A DNA stretch of 64,000 bases from Aureococcus anophagefferens (lineage: Eukaryota > Sar > Pelagophyceae > Pelagomonadales > Pelagomonadaceae), in NCBI RefSeq assembly GCF_000186865.1, contig NW_008705592.1, positions 1 through 64,000 on the forward strand, written 5' to 3'. The stretch's first letter is position 1. Each line of letters begins with the position of its first letter. A program made the position numbers and the translations under genes. The notes under the pieces are model-generated. The model worked only from the letters and a program-made list of their open reading frames with translations. It did not search any database and had not been told where the DNA came from. Shown here piece by piece: positions 29,464 to 38,575 of the stretch.

Positions 29464-30764
29464 ATGGCGGCCATCCAGAGGTTCGGGCTGCTCCTCGTCG
29501 CCCCCGCCGTCGCCGCGGCGCCGCCCGACTTCGCGGCGGCGGCCGGCGGCTGCACCGTCGGCGACTGCGCCGAGGGCTACGGGCGCTTCGACATGCCCAC
29601 GGGCGGCTCCTACGAGGGCGACTTCGCCGCCGGCAAGTCCCACGGCTTCGGCATCCTGGAGTACCACACGGGCGCGATCTACCGCGGCGCCTTCGTCGAG
29701 GGCCGGCGCGAGGGCTACGGGTCCTACGTCTTCGAGGACGGCGCGACCTTCGACGGCGAGTACGTCGGCGACCGCATCTTCGGCTACGGCGCGATCACGA
29801 AAAAGGACGCGGACGGCGCCGTCGAGCTCTACGAGGGCGAGGCGGCGGTCAACGCGGCCATGGGCATCGGCCGCTTCCGGTTCCGCGACGGCGCGACCTA
29901 CGAGGGCGAGGTCGTCGCGGGCAAGCCCCGCGCTGTGTGGAAATCAACCAGTGAGCTGGGACGTCGGGGCCAAACTTCAGAATTCTCTAGCTCGGTCAAA
30001 TCGAAGTCGATTCGGCTGATTTTTGGACGAATCGATTGCTCTCAGCGAGTTCTCGAAGCACGGCGGAAGTGCTCGTGTCAAAACATTCGAATACGCGCAC
30101 ATTGAAGTCGGGTTGAAGATTTGATTTCCACACAGGCCCCACGGCGACGGCCGCTACTACCGCGCGGACGAGTTCGAGTTCAAGGGCCAGCGCGTCCCGC
30201 GGCGCCCGGCGGCGCGCGCGCCATCGCGCCCGCGGACCGCGCGCGCGCGCAGGTTCGTCGACGGCGCGCCCAAGGGCTTCGGCCGGGGCTTCGTGTCCTT
30301 CGTCGACGCGAAGCAAGGCCAGGCGCGCCGCCGCGCGGGAGCACGGCCCCGTCCGGCGAAAACTTCTCGGGACGTCGCTTTGGCTCGACTTTTGGACGCA
30401 TTGGGTGCTCTCGTCGAGCTCTTCCCAGAGAGCGAAACAGCGCATAGTCGCGTGTCCCGCGCAGGTGCTCCGCGAGCTCGAGGGCGAGTTCGACGGCCTC
30501 GCGCTCGTCGACGACGACGAGGAGGCGGGCGAGGCCGCGGCCAAGGTCGGCGCGTCCGCGGCCAAGGTCGCGCGCGAGGCCGCGGAGGAGGGCCGCGCCG
30601 CCGCGGACGCCGCGCGGCGGCAGGCCGACGAGATCGCGGGCCTCGTCGCGGCCGAGCGCGCGGCGCGCAAGGGCGCGGACGACGCGCGCGCCGCGGACGT
30701 CGCCGCGCTCGCCGCGGCCCAGGCCGCGGAGATCGCGGCCATGAAGGCGCGCGCCGACCTCTAA
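29464..30764 (+). CDS. MORN-repeat protein with signal peptide and C-terminal helix
   Basis: Four exons (29464-29924, 30136-30189, 30253-30322, 30465-30764) give 294 residues. After a signal-like leader come at least five MORN repeats such as GSYEGDFAAGKSHGFGILEY, AIYRGAFVEGRREGYG and ATFDGEYVGDRIFGYG. The splice restores another repeat (YEGEVVAGKPHGDGRYYRAD). The C-terminus is a long alanine-rich coiled coil (AAEEGRAAADAARRQADEIA). MORN repeats often bind membranes or scaffold proteins. All three introns are GC-AG: a family A introner, a plain 63-bp intron (30190-30252), and a decayed introner. Confidence 0.82.
29933..30135 (+). mobile_element. Introner family A, MORN gene intron 1
   Basis: 203-bp copy with terminal CTGTGTGGAAATC repeats. 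Duplicates GCCCCGCG (29925-29932) and GCCCCACG (30136-30143) differ at one base. GC-AG, phase 2. Confidence 0.94.
30331..30464 (+). mobile_element. Decayed, shortened introner family A, MORN gene intron 3
   Basis: 134-bp remnant. The core survives as CGACTTTTGGACGCATTGGG followed by CTCTCGTCGAGCTCTTC. The left terminus reads CCGCGCGGGAGC, each difference from the family being a change to G or C. Duplicates GCGCGCCG and GTGCTCCG match at 6 of 8. GC-AG, phase 0. Confidence 0.75.
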
Positions 30765-30835
30765 ACACGCCGTCGGGTGAATTCTCTAGCGCCCCGGCCG
30801 CGGCGCGCCGGCGGGGGCGGCCGCGTCGCCGCGAC

Positions 30836-30872
30836 GGGGGTGGGGGGGGCGGGGGGGGGGGGGGTGCAATGG
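30836..30872. repeat. Poly-G rich tract
   Basis: A run dominated by G, including at least 13 consecutive G, between two convergent genes. It could form G-quadruplex structures. Confidence 0.9.
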
Positions 30873-30875
30873 GGC

Positions 30876-31930
30876 CTAACAAGTGGGGGCGAGGACGTCG
30901 AAGATGTCCGCGGGCTCGACGAGGGCGACGCCCGCGGGGACGTCGCCGCACTCGGCCCACGCGTCCGCGGCCTCGTCGTCGCCGGGCGCGCCGAGGTCCG
31001 GCATGTCGAACATCTGGAGGTCGTCGTGGGGGTCGACGGGCGCGACGAGGTCGAAGGACTCGAGGGCGTAGGACCAGGCCGACATGAGGTGGCCCACGTC
31101 CTCGGCCGCCTTGGCCTCGGCGGCGGGGAGGAAGTAGCCGTCGTCGTCGCCGCGCGACGTCCCGGCGCCGAGGTCGTCGCTGAGGTCGCTGAGGGAGTCG
31201 TCGGAGGACGCCGAGGACCCGGCGCGCGTCGCGCCGTCGTCGTTTCCCGCGCGCCGCGCGCGCTTCTTCGCCGGCGGCCGCGCGCCCTTGGCGCCGCCGC
31301 CGGCGGCGCGCTTCGCGCGCGGCGGCGGCCGGTTGTAGGCGCCCTCGAGGAAGGCCTTCTCGAGGGCCGCGAGGGCCGCGAGCTCCGCGCTCGCGTCCTC
31401 GCCCTCGGCGGCCTTGCGCACGTAGATCTGCTTCCCGAGGCACTTCTTCCCCGCGAACTTCTTCGAGATGCGCATCGTCGAGCAGTTGAGCTTCTTGCTC
31501 AGGAAGGCGCGGAGCGTCGTGCCGTTCTCGAGCCTGCGGGGGGAGGCGCGGCGTGACGCGCGGCGAGGAGGAGAAACGGCGTAGTCTGGGCGCGGGCGGC
31601 GCGCGAGGGAAGCAGGCCGGCGTCGAAGTTCTGGATGAGCCGCGCGGTGAAGGCCTCCTCCTCGGCGCTCCACTTGCCGCAGCGCCGCGGCGTCGCCGCC
31701 GACGACTCGCTGTCGCTCTCCGAGGCGCTCACGACCGCCGCCTTCTCCTCGGCAACTGCCGTTGCAGCATCGCTGGGAGCGGCCGACGTTTCGTTCTTCG
31801 CCGGCGCCTCCGCCGGGGGCGCCGCCTCCGCGGGGGCACAGGGGTTGCAGGCGGTCGCCTGGGACGTCTGCGCGAACTTGAACGTGCTCGTGGTGGCCGC
31901 GGGCGGAGCCGTCGCTGCCATATCGGACAT
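30876..31930 (-). CDS. Stramenopile Myb-like/SANT nuclear protein
   Basis: Two exons (31930-31614, 31533-30876) give 324 residues. The splice (GC-AG, phase 2, 80 bp, not an introner) completes the family core: KWSAEEEAFTARLIQNF and DAGLL in exon 1, ENGTTLRAFLSKKLNCSTMR and KKFAGKKCLGKQIYV in exon 2. This W.AEE..L...F..G.L...G.TLR.FL...L.C..MRI.KKF pattern is common in diatom and oomycete nuclear proteins of unknown DNA target. A basic stretch (PPAKKRARRAG) suggests nuclear import. The C-terminus is acidic and may activate transcription. Confidence 0.75.
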
Positions 31931-32613
31931 TCTGTGCTGTCCTTGGTCTCGCTAGTTTTGGGACTGACATCAGTCCAGCCAGCGTCAACGTCTACCTCAA
32001 GTGCTAATTCCCCCGCGCGGCCCGGCGCGGCCCCGTCCGGCGCGTCGCGCGCCCCGACGCCGCCCACCCGCGCGCGGCCGACCACGGTGCGACCGCTCGT
32101 CGTCCTACGGCGGGGAACGGACCGGATCCGGGCCCGCGGCGGCGCGCGGCTGCGCGCGCGCGGACCCCCTTACTGAGTCATAACGATATCGGCGAATCAA
32201 ACTTGGCCCAAACTTACACCTTTTAGGATATAGAAACCGATTTACAGAATTTAGAAATGGCCTTCAACTTCAACAGCGAGTCGGCGCGTTGGGGGGAAGA
32301 CCACCAAAGCCGAGGGCTGCCTTTTTGCCACAGGAGCTTGTCCGCGCGTGGGCGTGTTGTTGTCGGGCTCGAGTGCTGAAGCTCGGCGCGTTGTTGTCGG
32401 GCTCGAGTGCTGAAGCTTGGCGCGTTGTTGTCGGTCTCGAGCGCTGAAGCTTGGCGCGTGGTTGTCGGGCTCGAGTGCGGAAGGCCAGCGCAGTGGTATC
32501 GGGCTCGACGCAGTGGTGTCGGGCTCGCGCGCTGAAGCTCGGCGCGTTGTTGTCGGTCTCGAGCGCTGACGGACTGGGCAGCGTTGTCGGCCTCGGGCGG
32601 GTTCCTGCGCAAA
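31931..32613. other. Intergenic region with AT-rich part and minisatellite
   Basis: Holds a GC-rich left part, an AT-rich stretch at about 32175-32265 with no clear gene, then the minisatellite described separately. The ATG of the RETICULATA-like gene follows directly. Confidence 0.5.
32344..32600. repeat. Minisatellite of about 33-bp units
   Basis: About seven imperfect units carrying GCGTTGTTGTCGG, CTCGAGTGCTGAAGCT or close variants, ending just upstream of the gene at 32614. Units vary mostly at single bases; two are shortened. Confidence 0.9.
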
Positions 32614-33342
32614 ATGACGCGCCTCCTGCTGCTCCTCTCGTGCGCCGGCGCGTTGCGCGCGCCCGCGCGGCGCGCCGTCCGCGCGCCCCTCCCGCCGGCG
32701 TCGTCCGTCGCCGGGGCCTGGCGCGCGCGGTCCGCCGCGGACCCGCGGTTCCGCGAAAAGCTCGCGCTCGAGGGCTGCCTCGCGGCCGCGCTGCAGGCCG
32801 CGGCCGAGGCCCAGCGGCGCCGGGGCGCCTTCGCGCGCGAGGCCGACTACGTCGTCGCGGGCGTGCTCACGGCCGTCGCGGGCAAGCTCGCGGCGTCGTT
32901 CCAGGCCGCGCCGTCCGACGGCGCCGTGACGAACGCGTTCCAGCGCGGCGCGAGCCCGCGCCGCCGCGTCGCGGCCGTCGCGTCGCCGGCGCCGCGGCTC
33001 TTCGCCGTCGGCTTCCTCGCCGCGGCCTTCGGCTACGGCGCGGCGGCGGCGCTCGCGGCGCTCCGCGCGCGCCTCGGCGTCGCCGCGCCCGCGGCCGCGC
33101 CGCCGGCCGTGCCCATCTGGGCCGCGGCGGTCTACACGGGCTGCTTCGTCGCGGTCGTGTCCAACCTGTCCTACCAGGTCCTCCAGGGCCTCGTGGAACA
33201 CCGCCTCGTCGAGCCCGCGACGGCGGGCCGCCCGCGCGCGCGCGCGTGTCTCCTCTTCGCGGGCCGGTCGCTCCGGTCCCTCGCCGCGTCGGGCCTCGCC
33301 ATCCGGGGGATGCAGGCGCTCGGTCTCCAAGCCGTAAGCTGA
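32614..33342 (+). CDS. RETICULATA-related plastid membrane protein
   Basis: 242 residues from the ATG at 32614; the frame is open further upstream only through the minisatellite. A leader (LLLLLSCAGALRAPARRA) resembles a stramenopile plastid bipartite signal. Then FREKLALEGCLAAALQAAAE, a region rich in small hydrophobic residues (YVVAGVLTAVAGKLAASFQA), and membrane segments (IWAAAVYTGCFVAVVSNLSY). Order and composition fit RETICULATA-related (DUF3411) proteins of the plastid envelope. The role in algae is not known to me. Confidence 0.65.
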   Translation: MTRLLLLLSCAGALRAPARRAVRAPLPPASSVAGAWRARSAADPRFREKLALEGCLAAALQAAAEAQRRRGAFAREADYVVAGVLTAVAGKLAASFQAAPSDGAVTNAFQRGASPRRRVAAVASPAPRLFAVGFLAAAFGYGAAAALAALRARLGVAAPAAAPPAVPIWAAAVYTGCFVAVVSNLSYQVLQGLVEHRLVEPATAGRPRARACLLFAGRSLRSLAASGLAIRGMQALGLQAVS

Positions 33343-33346
33343 CGTG

Positions 33347-34462
33347 TTACGCCGAGGGGGCCACGCGGACGAGGAGCTTGCCGCAGTGGCCGCCGGAGAA
33401 GAGCTTGACGAGCGCGCCCGGGAACGCGTCGAGGCCCTCCTCGATCTGCTCGTGGACGACGACCTTGCCGCGCCAGTGGTACCAGCACAGGTTGAAGAGC
33501 GCGAGGGGGATGGACGAGAAGTAGTGCATGACGTTGAAGCCCGCCATCGTCGAGCTCTTCTCCGAGAGCTTGAGGTACGACGACGGCCCGACGACGGCGC
33601 CGCCCTGGCCCTTGTCGTCGCGGCCCGTGTTGAGGTTGCCGGAGTACTGCGACGCCGCGCCGCAGACGACGACGCGGCTGCGCATGTTGATGCGGTCGAG
33701 CGCGACCCGCAGCGTGTCGCCGCCCGCGTTGTCGAGGAAGAAGTCGATGCCGTCCGGGCACGCCGCGTCGAGGTCGTCGGCGAAGGTCGGCGACTTGTAG
33801 TCGACGGCCGCGTCCGCGCCGAGCCGCTCCGTGACGAAGGCGCACTTTTTGGGCCCGCCGGCGACGCCGACGACCCGCGCGCCCGTCGTCTTCAGCAGCT
33901 GGACGGCGATGGAGCCCACGGCGCCGCCCGCCGCGGACACGAGCGCCGTCTCGCCCCCGCGCGGCGGCGCGAGCACCTTGAAGCACCCGACGTAGGACGC
34001 GACGCCCGTCGCGACGGACAGGAGCCCGAGGCTCGCCGTCTCCGGGACGCCCGGGAAGCCCATGCACGGCATGAAGCCCTCCATGCCCATGGTGCCCACG
34101 GCGTGGGTCTGCGCCTTGCACATGCCCATCACGCGCTTGCCCACGTGCTTCTTCGCGTCGTCGCCCGCGGCCACGACGGTGCCGTAGCCGAGCGCGGGCA
34201 GCGGGTCGCCGAGTTCGATGGCGCCGTGGTACGCCTCGGCGTCGAGCATCGTCCGGATGAACGCGTCGACGCTCAGCAGCTCGACCTTTACGCAGACCTC
34301 GTCCGGCGCGAGCGCCGGCACGGGCGCCGTCTCCTTCTTGCAATCCTGGTCCGCGTCGAAGGCGCGCTGCCCGGGCCGCTGCGCGAGCACCCAGCGCGTG
34401 TTCACGAGGTCCGTCGCGGCCATGGCGAGCGACAGGAGCAGCAGCAACGACGACAAGGGCAT
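33347..34462 (-). CDS. NADPH-dependent alkenal/prostaglandin reductase (MDR family)
   Basis: 371 residues from the ATG at 34462, which adds a signal-like leader (LSSLLLLLSLAMA); an internal ATG at 34420 would give a cytosolic form. The protein is a zinc-free medium-chain reductase. It has the N-terminal catalytic fold (VELLSVDAFIRTML), the glycine-rich coenzyme site (VSAAGGAVGSIAVQLLK), and later GIDFFLDNAGGDTL and RVVVCGAASQYSG. These enzymes reduce the double bond of reactive alkenals or prostaglandins with NADPH. It converges on the previous gene with a 4-bp gap. Confidence 0.88.
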   Translation of the reverse strand: MPLSSLLLLLSLAMAATDLVNTRWVLAQRPGQRAFDADQDCKKETAPVPALAPDEVCVKVELLSVDAFIRTMLDAEAYHGAIELGDPLPALGYGTVVAAGDDAKKHVGKRVMGMCKAQTHAVGTMGMEGFMPCMGFPGVPETASLGLLSVATGVASYVGCFKVLAPPRGGETALVSAAGGAVGSIAVQLLKTTGARVVGVAGGPKKCAFVTERLGADAAVDYKSPTFADDLDAACPDGIDFFLDNAGGDTLRVALDRINMRSRVVVCGAASQYSGNLNTGRDDKGQGGAVVGPSSYLKLSEKSSTMAGFNVMHYFSSIPLALFNLCWYHWRGKVVVHEQIEEGLDAFPGALVKLFSGGHCGKLLVRVAPSA

Positions 34463-34565
34463 GCACGAGGCCGTCTGACACAGCCACACAGCCTTGCCCC
34501 CGACGCCGCGGAAGATGATGTACTCACCTTGAACTTCAAGTTGAAGGGAGCGCTCGCCGCGGTTT

Positions 34566-34591
34566 AACATATCCCGCCGGCGGGATATGTT
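34566..34591. repeat. Perfect 26-bp palindrome
   Basis: The half site AACATATCCCGCC is followed immediately by its exact reverse complement with no spacer. It lies upstream of the alkenal reductase start and 3' of the next minus-strand gene. Confidence 0.95.
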
Positions 34592-34637
34592 GCAACGACG
34601 CACTCAGGTTCAAGGTTCAAAAAAAGAAGCGCGCGCC

Positions 34638-36234
34638 CTACTCGACCCGGGACCGGTTCGCGAAGTAGCGGCACGCGGGGCCGTCGAGGAGGCAGTGGCG
34701 GGGCACTTCGAAGAGGCCGTAGTCGACGTCGTCAGAGACGGCCCAGTCGCGGAAGACCTGGCGCACGCCGTAGGGCCCGTAGAGCCGGAGCGGGAGCCCG
34801 TAGCTCGGCGAGCGCTCGTCCGCGTCGACGAGGAAGTGGAACGCCCACTTCATGTAGTGGTCCGCGACCGCGCGCCGGCCCGAGCCGTCGTCGAGCGACA
34901 CGTTCACGCGGCCGAGGTAGGCGAGCCCGCCCGCGTCGCCCGGCAGGTCGCGCCGCGCGTCGTAGGGGTCGAGCGGCGCGAAGGCGTCGAGGTGCATGAC
35001 GCCCGCGATGGCCGGGACGCAGACGCACTTGCTCTCGGACACGGTGACCATGGCGCCCGCGTCGCCGGCGTCGCGCATCGCCGCCGTCTGCAGGTAGATC
35101 TGCGCCGCCGACGAGAAGCTGTAGCGGTAGCGCATGACCGAGTCGTCGCGCTCCCAGCCGAGCATGAGCGTCGCGCTGAGGTTCTCGTAGGTGCCTGTGT
35201 GGAAATCAAATCTTCAACCCGACTTCAATATGTGCGTAATTGAACGGATTGCGCCGGACTCTTCGGCTCTGCTTCGAGAACTCGACGAGAGCAATCGATT
35301 CGTCCAAAAATCAGCCGAATCGACTTCGATTTGATCGAGATAGAGAGTTCTGAAGTTTGGTGGGGACCCCCCAAACCAGTGGTTGATTTTCACACAGGTA
35401 GGCGCCGCCGGGCTTCGGGATCGCCGCGACGGGCGACCGCGTGTCGCCGGCGAGCGCTGCGGTCGCCGCGCGGGGGTAGCGCGCGACGACGGGCGCCGCG
35501 GAGACGCCGACGACGTCGCAGGGCATCGGCGCGAAGCCGTCGACGCCGTCGCCGTCGCGCCGGCCGCCGAGGCCGTCGCAGGGCCCGCAGGGCGGGTCGT
35601 TCTGGTAGTCGCAGGACCGGAGCCGCTCGCGGCCCGGGTCCGGCCCGTAGGCGGGCGGCGGCGGCGGCAGCGTCGCGTTGGCCCACTCGGCGCGGATCTC
35701 GCCCGTGTGGCACTGCTGGCACGACACCTGCGCGTCCCGCTCGCGCCGCGCCGCCGGCGAGGGCGCGCCGCGCGGCTCGGCCTCCGGGAGCAGCGGGAGC
35801 GCGAGCGTCTCGAGGAGCTCGCGCCGCGCCGCGGCGCCGACGTGGTGCGCGAGCCACATGGCGACCTCGTGGCAGAGGCCGTCGCGGAGCGCGGCGCGGT
35901 CGTCGGCCGTCGCCGGCGCGAGGCCCGCCGCGTGCGCCTCGAAGGCGGCCGCGTCGCCGAAGCGCGGCGCGCGGCCGTCGCCCGGCGCGTAGAGCGCCGC
36001 GAGCGCCGCGTCCCGCGATCGGAAGACCGCGGCGCCGACGCCGACGAGCTCCTCGTAGGCGAAGGACTCGCAGGGCCGGAAGTTCGGCGACAGGCGCCGC
36101 AGATGCCCGTTGAGCGCCGACGACATGGACGCGAAGTCGTGGCCGCGAAACTCGGGCCCGGGCGTCCGCCGGAGGGCGCGCTCCACGTCCGCGGGGTCCG
36201 GCGATGCGACGACGGCGGCGCTGATGAGCGCCAC
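34638..36234 (-). CDS. Secreted protein with CxxCH motif, unknown function
   Basis: Two exons (36234-35406, 35194-34638) give 461 residues. A short hydrophobic leader (MALISAAVVAS) is followed by a helical region, a CQQCH motif that could bind heme c, and a cysteine cluster (CDYQNDPPCGPCDGLGG). The C-terminal half is beta-rich (MLGWERDDSVMRYRYSFS, then FEVPRHCLLDGPACRY). Proteins with a GPC-x-G cluster like this occur in other stramenopiles, but I cannot name the family. The intron is a family A introner, GC-AG, phase 1. Confidence 0.65.
35195..35397 (-). mobile_element. Introner family A in the CxxCH gene
   Basis: 203-bp copy with termini CTGTGTGGAAATC and GATTTTCACACAG. Duplicates GTAGGTGC (35187-35194) and GTAGGCGC (35398-35405) differ at one base. 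On the gene strand GC-AG, phase 1. Confidence 0.94.
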
Positions 36235-36363
36235 AAATCGAGCACAAGCCGGCTGCCCAGCGCTGCGGCTCGATGCAGTTCATGGTGAAGTTGCAAAAGG
36301 CTGCCTCAGCCCTCTGGCCTTGTCTCCCCCCCCAACGCGCTCGACTCCCCTCAAGTTAGGGCC

Positions 36364-38391
36364 CTAGCCGAAGGGGTTGGCCTTGGCGAGGACGGCGAGG
36401 GCCGGGTCGTCCTCCTTGGCCTTGGCGAGCGCCTCGGACGTGAACGTGAACCGCGCCTTGTTCTCCTTCATCTTCCGGCGGAAGTTGTGGTCCTTCATGC
36501 GCTTCGCGAAGTGCAGCACGGCGAACTGGACCATGAAGGCGGACGCCTCCTGGCCGAGGGCGTTGAGCACCTGCTTGGCCTTGGCCTTGCCCGGGTGCGA
36601 GTCGAGCTTGGAGATGCGGAGGACCGTCTTCATCGCCGTGCTCCGGACGACGTCGTTCTTCTCCTCCGCGCTCGCCGCGGCCAGGATGTTCGCCAGCGTG
36701 CGCATGAGGTCCGCGCCGTAGCCCTCGGCGTGCGTGAAGCACGGCGGGATGAGCTTGAGCAGGATGTCGAGCGCGCCGAGGTTAATTAAAAGCCGCCGCG
36801 TGCCCTCGACGTCGGAGCACCTCGTAATCAGGCGCATGACGGGCTCCTCGTTCTCCGGGATGAACGCCAGGGCCACGAGCTCGCGCACGAGGTTCGCCTG
36901 GCTCAGGAGGTGCGTCAGGTCCTTGAAGTCGGAGATGGCCGCGATCGCGTGCGCGGCCGACGACTTCTGGTCGAGGTCCGCGCCCGCGAGCTGGGCCTCG
37001 ACGGCGTGGAGCGCGCCCTGGGCCGCGAGCGCGTGGACGTGCTTCCGCGCGCCGGGCAGCGTGCGGATCACGAGCGTCAACCGCCGCACCATGAAGGACA
37101 CGGTCCTCCCGATGCGGCGGTCGCGGCGGAACGTCGTCATCGACGCCTGGAGCACGTGCATGAGGATCTGGGACTGGATGAGGCGCTCGCAGCAGTCCGG
37201 GCTGTGCGTGAGCTCGTTGACGATGGACACGCAGTGGCGCATGATCTGCTGCGGCGGGCTGTGGCGCTGCGTGATCGCGCGCGTCGCGTCCGCCGCGCCG
37301 CCGCCGGAGCCCCAGGTCCGCTTGCCGTCGTCGGGCCGCGGCGCGCTCGACGCCGCCGTCGAGCCGAGGCTCGAGTCCTCGTCGCCGCCGACGTCGAGCG
37401 CGCCGAGCACGGACAGCGACGCGAGGCCGAAGCGCGCCGGCAGGTCCACGAAGACGGCCTTGGCGATGACCTCCAGCAAACCCTCCTCGAGCATGCGGTG
37501 GTGGTTCGCCGGCTCCGACGCCAGGCTCAGCTCGCACTTGAAGATCTTCGCCAGCGTCTCCAGCGGCATGTGCTGCGTCTTCAGCTTCCGCAGCAGCACG
37601 AGCGACACGTTGCTCCGCACTAAAGGCTGCCGCACGGACGGCACGGACGCGAGCGCGCAGAAGAAGTCGACGAGCGACATCTCCACGGCCTCCTCCTTGT
37701 CCAGGAATTCGCGCCGGAGCATGAGCAGGCCCAGCGTGATGACGTGGTTGTCGAAGAGCATCTCGCGCCGCTCGATCGTCCGCGCGATCGTCGACACGAC
37801 GGCCGCGGCCATGCGCCGGATGTCGTCGTTCTTGTTCTGGATCAACGCGAAGAGGTGGCGCAGCCCCCCCTTGCCGACGACCGTCGCGTTCGCCGCCCGC
37901 GACTGGCACAGGTTCTGGAGCACGGACAGGCTGTGCCGCTTCACGGACTTGTAGCTCCCCTGCATCATGCGGAAGATGACGTCGAGCCCCCGCGGGTTGA
38001 TCAGGAACCGCTCGTTGATCTCGCGCACCTTGACGATCTGCGCCAGCGCCAGCGTCGCGTCGCGGATGCACTCGCCGTCCGTCCGCGCGTTCCGGGAGCC
38101 GTCGCCGATGAGCGCGAGGACCGCGCCGAGCGTACCCGCGCGCGCCATCATGGACAGGTTGTCGCTGTTCATGGACAGCGCCGCCAGCGCCGCCGCCGTG
38201 TCCCGCCGCACCTCGACGAAGTTGGACCAGTAGGCCAGATCGATGAGGGGGCCGAGCATGTCCGGCGACAGCGGGTCGATGTGGTAGTCGCGCTTCAGCG
38301 GGGCCATGTAGTTGGGCTGCTTCAGGTTCGGCTCGCTGCTGCTCCGCTCGTACTGGCGGCTCCCAGGCCGCCGCCCGGCGAGGGAGATCAT
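36364..38391 (-). CDS. Armadillo-repeat protein
   Basis: Single exon of 675 residues. Helical armadillo-type repeats fill most of the protein, for example IDLAYWSNFVEVRRDTAAAL, NLSMMARAGTLGAVLALIGD and GSYKSVKRHSLSVLQNLCQS. A serine-rich loop (EDSSLGSTAASSAPRPDDGK) interrupts them near residue 360. The C-terminus is a basic helix (FAKRMKDHNFRRKMKENKAR). Armadillo repeats form protein-binding solenoids; the partner is unknown. A 184-bp divergent spacer separates it from the methyltransferase gene. Confidence 0.85.
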   Translation of the reverse strand: MISLAGRRPGSRQYERSSSEPNLKQPNYMAPLKRDYHIDPLSPDMLGPLIDLAYWSNFVEVRRDTAAALAALSMNSDNLSMMARAGTLGAVLALIGDGSRNARTDGECIRDATLALAQIVKVREINERFLINPRGLDVIFRMMQGSYKSVKRHSLSVLQNLCQSRAANATVVGKGGLRHLFALIQNKNDDIRRMAAAVVSTIARTIERREMLFDNHVITLGLLMLRREFLDKEEAVEMSLVDFFCALASVPSVRQPLVRSNVSLVLLRKLKTQHMPLETLAKIFKCELSLASEPANHHRMLEEGLLEVIAKAVFVDLPARFGLASLSVLGALDVGGDEDSSLGSTAASSAPRPDDGKRTWGSGGGAADATRAITQRHSPPQQIMRHCVSIVNELTHSPDCCERLIQSQILMHVLQASMTTFRRDRRIGRTVSFMVRRLTLVIRTLPGARKHVHALAAQGALHAVEAQLAGADLDQKSSAAHAIAAISDFKDLTHLLSQANLVRELVALAFIPENEEPVMRLITRCSDVEGTRRLLINLGALDILLKLIPPCFTHAEGYGADLMRTLANILAAASAEEKNDVVRSTAMKTVLRISKLDSHPGKAKAKQVLNALGQEASAFMVQFAVLHFAKRMKDHNFRRKMKENKARFTFTSEALAKAKEDDPALAVLAKANPFG

Positions 38392-38575
38392 GGCGCCGCA
38401 CAGGCCGAGGGCGCTCGGCGCCCGCGGTGAGAGAGCGGAGAGGCGCGCCCCAGACGCCGCCGCGGCGCTGGAGCCGAGGATACCTCCATGGCGCTGCAGA
38501 CTACAAGGACGCGCGCCCCGGGGGGCAGCCCAGCGCTTCAAAGCGCCCGCTCGAACGCGACCGCAGCGCTGCCCC

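Noticed and set aside
30836..30872. Telomere-like repeat
   Set aside because: The tract is nearly pure G without a TTAGGG-like period and lies between two genes.
34463..34603. N-terminal extension of the alkenal reductase up to 34603
   Set aside because: No ATG at its start, and the extension runs through the palindrome. The ATG at 34462 gives a plausible leader.
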